DNA of 64,000 nt from Pisaster brevispinus (taxonomy: Eukaryota; Echinodermata; Asteroidea; Forcipulatida; Asteriidae): NCBI GenBank assembly GCA_023634235.1, contig JAMKCF010000002.1, forward strand, positions 684,501 through 748,500, read 5' to 3'. Below the pieces are notes generated by a model, which was given only the letters and a program-made list of their open reading frames with translations, was not told where the DNA came from and ran no database searches. This document shows, piece by piece, positions 29,525 to 40,161 of the stretch. Both the position numbers and the translations under genes were made by a program. The stretch's first letter is position 1; each line of letters begins with the position of its first letter.

Positions 29525-30091
29525 GGTGGCCCTGAAGGGACATCGCATATCGCGAACTGTCTTGCAAATGTGTGCAAACATTATGCTTCGTCGTGAAATC
29601 ATTCGTGGATAAAAAAAAATGTGTGCATACGCATGCGAATCATTTGCAATGTCGTGAATTTGATTGCATGCTTTGTCGCATACCGGTACCTCTAGGATGA
29701 TGTCATAGTTGCGAACAAGTTTTTAGTAACCTAGGGAGTACGTGGCACTATAGCAGGAAATAAGTCAAAACCTCTTTGTGTATGACTGTGAAGTCTGGAA
29801 TCTCGACTGGATGCAAGAAAATGGGTACCTGTGAGGGCATAGATAGTTCTTGTGATTGTTTTAGCTTGGTGCGTTACATATTTGGCAGCAAATGCTGTAT
29901 ACTCCCCAGGGCTAGGAGCTGAGATGGTTTCAGGAATGAAATAAATGGCTCAGTGATCAGGAGCAATAATGTCCGAAGCGCAGTGATCATTCTTTGGAAT
30001 TGCGCTATATAAAAGTCGATATCATTTTATGTAAAACTTCACGACATCTCATGCGCACAATAGCGATATGTGATGTCCCTTCAGGGCCTCC
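29525..30091. mobile_element. Non-autonomous DNA transposon with about 28-bp terminal inverted repeats
   Basis: The left terminus GGTGGCCCTGAAGGGACATC and following CATATCGC match the inverted right terminus ending at 30091 (GGAGGCCCTGAAGGGACATC on the reverse strand, then CATATCGC), with two mismatches. About 567 bp with no transposase ORF. The same termini bound the small elements beside the EGF exons. Confidence 0.72.
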
Positions 30092-30487
30092 ATATTTATA
30101 TGAAACCCCAATGTGTTGAAAACTCGCCTGTAGTATTGGAAGCAATTACCAGACCACCCGATTGGTGGGCTGATAACGCATGGTGTGATGACATACACAG
30201 TAATGTAATAAGCTAGCGTCTCCCGCGTTCAACTCACCCGGGACGCTTTGGGTACAAGGCCCTCTGTTTCTTCAGACGCGTGCACGGGCCGCGCGAAAAG
30301 AAACACATTTCCTCGAACCAATTATTTCATTGGAGAATGAAGAAATACTAATAAAACGTGCACCAAATGACGTCATCACTGTGAAAACTGCAGCATGAAT
30401 GACGTCAGATTTGTGTTTTTCATTTATAGCTTAATACTTGATATTCCACTAAAAAATATATGACTGCAATATTTATACTAGATACTT

Positions 30488-30830
30488 GGTTCTTTGGTTC
30501 TTATAGCGCGCATATCCTAGCAGCTAGAGATCAAGGTGCTTTACAATCTTTTTATCCCTGTTCAATGGGCATACTTTAAGACCATTCCTCTACTTTTCTC
30601 AACTCCTTGGGGAGCATAAACCCCTAGCACTACGGGGTTAATCCAATACAACACTGTCTCTTCCCTCTCAGGTTCCCACTTATACACCTGGGTTAAGAGA
30701 AGAACTTATGGTTCAGTGCCTTGCTCAAGGACGCAAGTGTCATGACCGGGAATTGAACCCACACTCCGATACGATTCAGCCATTAGAACTTGAGTCTAGT
30801 GCAGTAGACCGCTCGGCCTCGACACACGAT
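30488..30830 (-). mobile_element. tRNA-derived SINE, reverse orientation
   Basis: Reverse strand carries the tRNA-like head: CTAGTGCACTAG-like A-box region near 30800 and a GGGTTCAATTCCCGGTC B box near 30750. These are followed by the GCCTTGAGCAAGGCAC-type body and an end reading CACCTTGATCTCTAGCTGCTAGG. A second copy of the body lies at 55015-55245. Confidence 0.7.
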
Positions 30831-31184
30831 ATCATAGTTCTGATAACTCAAAACATTCCCAAAGCCTATAATAAAACCAAAACCCCGACTCTGAAGTACG
30901 CGTGTAGTACGTTACATTAGGGGAATTCGTTCGATTTGTACCCCATCCAGTCCCCCAATAAATGTCTGGTGCGGGCAGCCGAAAATGTCATGTCCCCCAG
31001 GGGTTATACTGGGAGAGGAACGGGGTATCGCTGATTGAAGTGACGGGCTCGACCCAGTCCCTCTGGGTAAAACGTAATATAAATGGAATTGTTTCTCTCC
31101 TTACTGCAGTTGTGGTATTGTGTAATTGCATTACAGAGAATGAACTCTGACGAACTTTACTATCTAGATCTACGGGTGCTGTGT

Positions 31185-31310
31185 GAAAAATTTCCTCATT
31201 GTAAGACACAACCAATCCCCCCAAAATCAGCAGAGCGTAGGTTCGAGTCCCAGTCATGGCATTTGCGTCCTTGAGCAAAATACTTTACTTTATTATACTT
31301 TATTACGCAA
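31185..31310 (+). mobile_element. SINE fragment
   Basis: CAGCAGAGCGTAGGTTCGAGTCCCAGTC B-box region followed by GTCCTTGAGCAAAATACTTTAC, as in the SINE at 12705-12935. Only the central part is kept. Confidence 0.55.
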
Positions 31311-33808
31311 GTAAAGATGCAATGAGATGCCTACTATCAGAGAGACAACTACCCTCGAAGTCAATTATTCATCTCCACTCAACCATTGCAGTGATCCGTA
31401 AACCGGTAATAGTCAAGCCTACTTTTAGAGCTCAACCTGTGCCCTTTTTGCCCGAGATTTAGGGACGCCCCCAAGAGACCGCAGTTGCAAGCAGCGTGTC
31501 TTGCGACTCCCCGTGGGCCGTGCTGGCAGGCTTGCCCACGGCACATCCTGGCTGCGTCCGTCTCCAAGGAGTACTGGACCGGGGCCCGCCATTCAACCGT
31601 AACGAAGTGCTTCTTTCATCATACCCGGGGGGAAAGCACATGCAATTTGACTTTACAATTCTCTTTTAAAAAGTCTTTTCATAACATGGATTTGTTTTGG
31701 AAACTAATAAGTTAAGAATTCAGTATTTTTCTGACTGACTATGGGGGTGGGGACCGTTTCGGGGAAATGCTCGATTGGCCGGACATTTTGTATCAAAGGG
31801 TGCAATGATGTTATTATTCTACTTAATGAATATTTAAGCCAGTTGGGCAATAGACTGTGCAACTCTCGCGTGTATTCAAAAGTTGGGACCCGTTAAAGTG
31901 CGCGAGTTTGTTTCCTTCACGAAAGCAACGCACCGAAGTTGTCCCCAAAATGTTCAAAAAGACTAAATGCACGGTCTACAGAAAATAGAGCGGCCCTTCA
32001 AAGTGTTTGTATACATTAATCACAATGATGATTGATTTGATACAGTAAGGCTACATACACAGCCCCCGCCTTTAATTTAACTTGACAGACGCCTCTTTGA
32101 GGCCAAGTTCGCCAGTCATATTTCTCTGTGTATCACTGCTAAGCAAGGGAAACCAACTCAACGTTGCACAGACACGCCTGGGCACCCGACAGATATGTCA
32201 TATTGTGCCTGAATACCCGGATGTCCATCCTAATTATCATTACCTGATTCACATACAAGTTCCTTTTGTTCTACATCAAAGAACCTAATTGTGTATCACA
32301 CAGTCATACTTTCTGACAGATCGCCCCCAGAACAAAAGTTCAAAAGTGTTTGCCTGAAATAGCCGTCGGCGCGACTCCCTCCATCAACCAATCGCCGTGC
32401 CTCTGTCAGTGCATCCCTCAACAGTCATGCGCTTGTGGCGCATCCAGGCTGACGTCATGCACAGCGTGACCTGGATTCCACGGGGTCATTTACTGGACGC
32501 CTTTAAACCAAAGAGAGTCAAACGAACTTTAGCCCTCAAAATAGAAATCAAAACTTCGGTAAAACAAGCCGATATTAGACACAGTTGTCTTTGCATTGAT
32601 GACCCCCCCCCCCCTCATCATCACACTCTGACAAATCTATTTAATCCGGTAGAATAAACTCAACACACACTTTTATATAGTTATAGGAAAACATATTAAT
32701 CCCAGTGTTGAGACTGAAACCCCAAAGGCGCCGATGTCAAGAGTACTCTGGATCACAATATTCAAGTTATTGGAGCTGATATTAAAAGCTCGTTTACTCA
32801 TCCCCCTCTAGCCTTTACTCAAGTGTCCCTCAAGATCATCCTTCTACCTCCCTAAGAAGCAAGGAAGACCTTGGAACCCATCCCCAAGCTATGAGAAATC
32901 GGTTTAAAATTGCTCCGTAATGCGGTTTTGTCTGCAAACATTTTGACTTTCAGTCTGGTTTAGATAACCAGGTTTGGATCTGTTCTGCTTGATCAAACTA
33001 TACATTACAGGTTCCGATTATGGTGGATGCTCTATAAGAGATCACTAATCGCTTTTTGTGTGTACTAGTATTGGAAGTACACGTAAAAGAACCCAGAACA
33101 CTAATAACCCTAATCCCCTGTCGGGTTAACTGATCGCTTTATTTGACCATTTTGTAATTTGATTTTCGATATCTGGAAATGAAACCAGTGATTCATTTGA
33201 AAAGCCTCTGTGCACTGAAGTGGTTGGGGGAGGAACATTTTGTAACTCGTATGTAAGAAACCTACATTCTGAAAACAATATTGTTACCCCACTATACATA
33301 GTACCATTGCCAGCATTTGTCGCTGTATCGTAGTGTTCAATTCAATTCATTTCAATTATAAATATCCATAAAATGGAAATGTGCTTTGTCGAGCATGCTC
33401 ATAACATTGAACATATACTACGAATTCAAAATTACTAACTAGTACAGTCCATAAAACCTAAAAGTTATATTTACACAAGTGAGGAAACACAAAACATCGA
33501 CTTCATAAAAAAAGAAGAACGAACTACGGGTAGGTTTGTCCAGCAAACCCCTTAATACCCTAAAACACTCCACGCCCCTTGCCTTGCCCATCCAAAGCAG
33601 GAGACACCATTAGACCAAACACCAATATGTTTCATGCAGCCCGTCTCGGGGGTTCTGTTGACAGTTGAAGTAAAATGGATGTTTACCCCCAGAAATTCGA
33701 GAATGAAGTGAACAGAAAATTTACCATACGAATACACGTTCAGGCGCAACACGTTCAACTAATTTTGCCGAATCTCTAACTCAAAGTAACGGGGAAGCGC
33801 TCATCAGT
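31311..33808. other. Unassigned region
   Basis: No gene or RNA seen. A SINE remnant (GTAAAAGAACCCAG..CCCCTGTCGGGTTAAC) lies near 33080-33130, and a short C run near 32601. Confidence 0.3.
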
Positions 33809-34150
33809 AAAAACATTATATGAACGAAGTCAAGAGAGCCATGATGATCGACACACATGTCTGGACGACAGACAACGAGGGCGTGTGCCCCATGGGTTTT
33901 TTTACTGCAAACAAGTATATCCAATGACGTAATAAAACATTATATGAACGAAGTCAAGGGAGCAATGATGATCGACACATGTCTGGACGACAGACAACGA
34001 GGGCGTGTGCCCCATGGGTTTTTTACTGCAAACAAGTATATCCAATGACGTAATAAAACATTATATGAACGAAGTCAAGGGAGCAATGATGATCGACACA
34101 TGTCTGGACGACAGACAGCAAGGGCGTGTGTATCCAATGACGTAATCAAA
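33809..34150. repeat. Minisatellite, about 124-bp unit, 2.7 copies
   Basis: Units begin with AAAACATTATATGAACGAAG at about 33809, 33934 and 34055, with periods of 124 and 121 bp. Unit identity is above 95 percent apart from small indels; the third unit has an internal deletion. No spacer-repeat alternation. Confidence 0.92.
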
Positions 34151-34379
34151 CATTCCAACTTAAGCTTGGAAGATTCTGTATACAGCAATCATTGAAATAA
34201 GTGAAACTATTATTTCTATTTGAAAATGACCTACTTCTGTGACCTTTTTTTCTGAAAGGGTGTGATTTTTGAGAAACAGCTTCGGAGGAAATCAGAAATT
34301 GTCCGCAGTTCCTATAATCAGATCCGTCCCCCTAGGACATTTACTCATACTCTTTACATGACAGTTAGGGTTAGTTTGA

Positions 34380-34910
34380 TATTGTACATTGGATATTCAC
34401 ATAGGTCTGTACAGTAAATGTCTACTCTCTTTTTCAATATTGGACATTGGACATTCAAATACGTGTGTATACAGCGAATGTCCAAAGTCCATTATCAAAA
34501 TAGAAAATAGACATTCGCTGCACAAACGTATATGAATGTACAATGTTCAATGTTATAGAAATGGCTAAGTAGACATTTGCTGCACAAACGTATGTGAATG
34601 TATGTCCAATAATAGAAATGGTTAAGTAGACATTCGCTGTACAAACGTACGTGAATGTACAATGTCCAATATTATAGAAATGGCTAAGTAGACATTCGCT
34701 GCACAAACGTATGTGAATGTACAATGTCCAATATTATAGAAATGGCTAAGTAGACATTCGCTGCACAAACGTATGTGAATGTATGTCCAATAATAGAAAT
34801 GGCTAAGTAGACATTCGCTGTACAAACGTGAATATACAATGTCCAATATTGAAGTAGTAAAGTTAGACATTCGCTGCACAGACCTATGTGAATGACCAAT
34901 ATTCAATATC
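34380..34910. repeat. Minisatellite, about 56-63-bp unit, about 8-9 copies
   Basis: Repeated GACATTCGCTGCACAAACGT and CAATGTCCAATATTATAG motifs. Central units are nearly identical and outer ones are diverged, the usual pattern of unequal exchange. The reverse-strand ORFs with repeating Cys-Ser-Glu-Cys are repeat-encoded. Confidence 0.92.
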
Positions 34911-37900
34911 AATTAACTTTCCTGTCTTACTCTGTACAAGCACACAGACGGTATAGCTGTTCAAATGATTGATAAGATAATTTCCATAATTTAATGGGAA
35001 CGGTCATTTGCTACTGGTCCAGTCATTACACCCCTTCGATAACACCCCCTCCCTCCCACCCCTCCAGTGTGTTTTTTTTCTAAGTTCTCACCTACACTGT
35101 ACACTCAAGGGTCAACCGTCGGCCGGTTGTTGGCCGTTCAGACGGTACGGAAACACGGACTAGACTTGATCAATGATTGATAGAATTATTAAGAAGGATC
35201 GGTCGCTCGACCCCACGGATACCATCCCCTCATTATAGGTTCCTGTGAATTTATAGCAAGCGGGGAAAGAGGCTAGGCATGAAATCCCATAGCTTCATTT
35301 TACATGATTAAAATTTCCTCACGCCGCTCATTTCAAAGTCACTTATACGCGTTTTCCTCCAGAACAACTTGTCACGGACCGTTATAATTTTAAAGGTGTC
35401 AGAATTAACAATTCTTTGAGACCGTGAACTGAGCCACCCCTCCCCCTTGTCACCGCATATTTCCGAGGTCCTTACTTTACTTTCTCTGTAGCGGTTAGAA
35501 GCTAACGGGTGCGTCGACCTTCTCACACAATCAAACCCGTCCTAATGAACTTATTTTCATGAGGTACCTAACTTGATGACTTTTGTGTGTTTCATCGAGG
35601 CCAAATTTCGCTAAAAAGCTCAGACTAATTTTAGATTTTAGTAAATGATTCAATCTTAATGACTGCAGAGCAAAAAGCTGACATCTTAGGCCTAATACAG
35701 ATTACTACGGCGTAGTGGCGAAAATGCGGACATTTTTTAGGGGACAGAAGGGGTCCAACTTTCCTTTTTTTTAAGGTTCACTTTGGATCATTTCAAACTT
35801 TTAGCTTGCACTTTTCTAAAAACAAACAAACCCTTTCCAGCGCTCTCGTTATGTCGGCGTTTACTATTTTTTAAATAAGATAATCTGACGTTGAGGTAAA
35901 ACAAACAAAAAGGTCATTGTCTGTGTGCAAGTAGAACAATTCTGGAAAATTTTAATCTCAAACGTCTGAATTAAATTGGGGGAAGCACGAGGGGAGGTGC
36001 AGGGCACGGACATTGGGTAGGGAACATGCTCCCCAGTCCCAAAGTGCCCCCTCCCCAAGTTACACCAAAGCATGACGTGGCGAAAGGTCATTTTACACCG
36101 TTTTAACTTGAGATTACTTGAGATACTCTTTCTAGTGAAAAAATAGTGCATCACAAAACTGAGCTCGACCATGAAGCCCCTCGCATCCAAGCACAGCATA
36201 ATGTTTTTATTCTTACCAAATTACAATAACGGCTGTCGTATGTTACAGTCAATAATCAAATGCGGCTGTATCAACTAAAGTAAAGTAGAAGAAGTGCCTT
36301 GCGGAAATCCTCCCAATTCCCAACCTAGGGTGTTTTCCCCAGTTCACGGTTACAGTTTGCCAAAAGTGGGTACATATATCCTTCTCTAAGTCCCTCTTGG
36401 GATTGTTTAACCCTCCTTAACCCCCTTTGAGACGTCTTAGAGAGGTGCAAGGAGTTACCCTCTTTTGACATAGCTTCCCCTCACATGGTTCCGTCGACCT
36501 TGATCTGTTGCTCAAAACATTTGAGCTTGGATACCGTTTAAAACAAGTGCCCGATTTCATAAAGCTGCTTAAGCAGAAAAAAATAGCATTAAGAACATTC
36601 ATCGAATTTTTGGTGGTCGGGTTTCGATAAAACTTAACGGGTAATGTTTTGTTAGTGATCTGCAGTTTATAACTATATGATTGATCTAAAATCAGAAATT
36701 TCAATTTTGTTTTAAAATCATTATAAACATTACTGGCAATCCTGATAATCGGCTCTACAGAATTTCGGATTCTAACCAAATGTGGCAATTAATTTGTACG
36801 GAAGTTAACTGTACTTCGCAAACATTCCAAAACAGGAATAGCCGTTTTAAAATAAGTCGCAAAATAAAATGCATTCACCATGTACACACATTGTTTTTGC
36901 TCGCATAATTTGAGTTGATTATTTTGTCTTCAATGGACAAACAGCTAAGCTAAACAGTACAAAGAAAAACGTCAAACAGTTTCTCTTCTATCTTTGAAAA
37001 CTTTATTTTTACTGGCATAATATTGTTAGCATTACGCCCCTACCATGCGGTCCGAGTTAGTTGGCCATGCAACGCTAAATACTAATTGAGGTTGTCTTAA
37101 TAATAATTTAATAAGAGCTAATCGGGTAAGTTGGCAACCGGGAGGCAGTCAGAGACATGGGCGTCCCGCCCAACGTTCGGCCTAGCTCCTCACAACCTTG
37201 CGGGATTAAATTGTTTGTTCGAGAGAATTGGCAATTTCCGCCGATTATATGTGACATTTCATACTCAAATTGAAATGAGAGATTCATTTCGGATTAAAAC
37301 TTGAAACACCGAGCTCTTCCAGACTGGGTTGGACTAAAACATTCAGAAGAAATGTTGTCCCTATCGCCTTTAAAGCACGCAGCCATTTTATATTTGTAAT
37401 TGTCAAAGACCAGTATCCAAACTTTACGTGAGCCAACATAATAACATGACATGAAAAACCTGTGAAAGTTTAAGCTCAGTCGGCCATTTGAGTCACAATA
37501 AAATAGTGAAAAAATATACCGTGGACTCGCAAGATCAAACCTAGTTTACTCGAAGTAAACCTATACAAGGGAAGTTTTCCACCGTGACCGTCGTTAAAAC
37601 ATGATTATACGTTATGTGAAAATCCGTGAACATTTATGTTTTCAATCTTACCAACGCTGCGTACATCCTTCAGAATACGGCACACTGTTTTTTTGAAGGA
37701 AACAATCAAATGAAACTTCTAGTTTGAAGCGAAAACATCACAACACAAACAGTGAAGACGTGTTGAATTCTCGTACACTCTCAAACAGATCCATCACTGG
37801 GTAAGTATGATCGGTGATCTGTGTCAAAATGACCCAGACAAGGTCAAAGTGACGAAGAATCCCAGAAACGGGTCAGCCTAACCCAGAAATGGGTCAAGTC

Positions 37901-40013
37901 CCCCGGGTAGAGGGTCAATTTCATAACAAAGAGTCCCCATGAAAGCAGGAAGGACAAACAAGTCTCTAACCCTATTTGATACACTTACAGTGAAAATATT
38001 AGTTAAAATTATGAAAAATAAATAAAAGAAAAGAAAAACGTTACGTTTCAAATTAGGTCTGAATTTTGTTGTAATGGGAAATTGTAGCTGCATATTTCTG
38101 AGGGTTGGTGTCCGTTTGTGAATGCTGCGGCCAGAGATGCGGTTGGTACCCGCTGTCACCTCGCTGAACGTGAATGGATTTCGACGTTCTTGTGAAATTA
38201 CCGTAACCGTTTTTTACTGTTTTCTCAGCGAGTAGACACTGTATTCAGCTGAAACTATGTCACTTTTAATGCATCTTTCTTGGTAATATTGCCTTCAAAT
38301 CAGTATAACGTTGACAACAAAACTAATGCCCCGACCTTTAAGGACTAAGCTATTGACAGGGACATCTTCAAGGCCTACTTTAGAATAATGGACGGGTAAC
38401 ATTGTAAAATTGTCTGATTTTCCGATACTCGGTTACATGACTGATCGTCCTACTCAACATTCATTACCGGAATGTTCCAATGAAAATGGGATATGTCCGC
38501 TGAATGAGATTGATATCACGGGACCTAATAAGACCCGGATGCGATCGATTAACCACTAACATTTATTTCTATGACGATAAGGGGCTATGATTCTTTCACG
38601 TAATCGCTGGTATCCGGGTTTTCGGGACGTTTATTTTTTGCCATCTTTAGTAAGACTTAAAGAGAAACACAGATTCTAAAGTGGTAGAATTTGCTTCTCG
38701 GAAATGTGCGTATGTTCAGCTATATGAACGATGGAAACTCTCTTGGTATATTTGCTGCCACCTAGCGTTCCAAAGTCTCCATTTGTTTTAATACAGAGGA
38801 TGGTTTAATTCCTTTGAAAACAGTGGTTTTGCAAAGTGCTTTATTGGCTGGTATAAAGAAAAAATACCAGTTCTGATATAGCGCTTTATCACATCCGAGG
38901 GCAACAAGCAATAATTTTTATTCAACCAGGTTACGTTTGTCAACATCCAAAACATTCTGATGACATCGTTCTGAAAAAAATGTGTCTCTACATTTTCGCA
39001 TGGAGATGTTTTTGTTCAAAACTGACTTTTTCAGAGCAAAAATTGAAACATGAGGTCATTGGAGTTCAATAACTACTGGATCTTTAGAATCAAAGTTCAA
39101 GGCCGTTGTGATGAATATTATTACCAAATGTCAGGATTAGAGCCTTGCATGTATAGATTAGGATTTCAGACCATACCTGATCGCGTGGGTTTTCCACATT
39201 AGGGTTCCGCCCACATCTATAACTGAACATTTTTCTTCTCGTTTCCTAACCACCACCCTTTTGTTGGCGCTTGCGTTGCTGGTTAGTGTAATAAAATAAA
39301 TAAACACACACATATCTTCGAAGGTTAATTTCCAAAATGTAGACGATTGAATCAAATTGACTCTTATGACAAATAAACGCCTGGGTCCTCCTCAGACCAA
39401 ACAGGAGCCTTGTTGATTCACCAGAGCATCAGGTAACAGCCCAGACAAACAAGAAGTGATTGTGTTTCACTCTTGTTGCCTGAAAATGTCATCTCTGTCA
39501 ACACTGGCCAACCGAAGAACGTCAGGACTTTCGGTATCGCCTTCAGTCGACGCCGTGCCCTTGGTCCCAAAACGTGTGCACACTTCTTGGCAGATAAGCC
39601 CCCCTCCTTAAGTTCAGCGAGTTGACGGTTGCTATTTGGTGACGCACAAACCCTTAGCCTTGGTCTACTGAGCTTAGGAACATTTCAAAATTGAGTCATA
39701 TTTCGTGTGTGGGTAATCTATTGAGGTTATCTGACGGGTTCGTCAATGCTTGGTAGTCTACACTGTGGCTTGACGCGGATTATTTTAGGCGGGAAGAACA
39801 CCATCGTACTGATCGTCTGCTATATTATGTTTTACAATGCTGGTCTGGGTTTTCTGTACTTGAATAAAGCCGTACCCGTATCCGGCTTGCTTTAGGGCTT
39901 ATGGACCACTATCCGAACCCTGTCCTAGTGTGACACTTGGGTAAGAAACTAGTTTCTGCAAACATGTTTAGTGAATCTTCTGCCCGTTTTGTGCTAACTG
40001 TATTCGGGTGACA
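34911..40013. other. Intergenic region upstream of the LRR-Ig gene
   Basis: No exon seen. Holds a GGGCCC-element fragment (GCCCGATTTCATAAAGCTG, about 36549-36600), a GGGTCA/TGACCC cluster (37800-37920) and the first copy of the dispersed repeat at 38092-38330. The last kilobase is the likely regulatory region of the LRR-Ig gene. Confidence 0.35.
38092..38330. repeat. Dispersed repeat, copy 1 of 3
   Basis: Contains TTGGTGTCCGTTTGTGAATG, then CTGCGGCCAGAGATGC, GCTGTCACCTCGCT, GTAGACACTGTATTCAGC and TGCATCTTTCTTG. Copies 2 and 3 lie at 47153-47390 and 47916-48090 in the same orientation. No coding potential or tRNA box seen. Confidence 0.8.
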
Positions 40014-40021
40014 TATAAATA
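40014..40021 (+). promoter_or_regulatory. TATA box of the LRR-Ig gene
   Basis: TATAAATA, 148 bp upstream of the chosen start codon. It predicts transcription from about 40045. A possible splice acceptor (TTGCTTTCAG) ends at 40152, so a short leader intron starting near 40078 (TTGTA|GTAATG) is possible. Confidence 0.5.
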
Positions 40022-40161
40022 TAAATGCTGCAGTTCGAAACTGCGTGGCGTCTTGACAGCCAACCAGACTGTTTTGTAGTAATGTTAAGCTTTTTAAATC
40101 CTTCGAATCCTAAATGTTACTTACTGTTTTTGAAATGTCCTGTTGCTTTCAGATGTTCAAC

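Noticed and set aside
29229..29612. 127-codon plus-strand ORF
   Set aside because: Its end lies inside the terminal repeat of the element at 29525-30091; no domain, signal peptide or splice context.
33809..34150. Possible CRISPR array
   Set aside because: Whole 124-bp units repeat in tandem, without short repeats alternating with unique spacers, in a eukaryotic genome.
34455..34912. Overlapping minus-strand ORFs with repeated Cys-Ser-Glu-Cys
   Set aside because: They are encoded by the 56-63-bp minisatellite.
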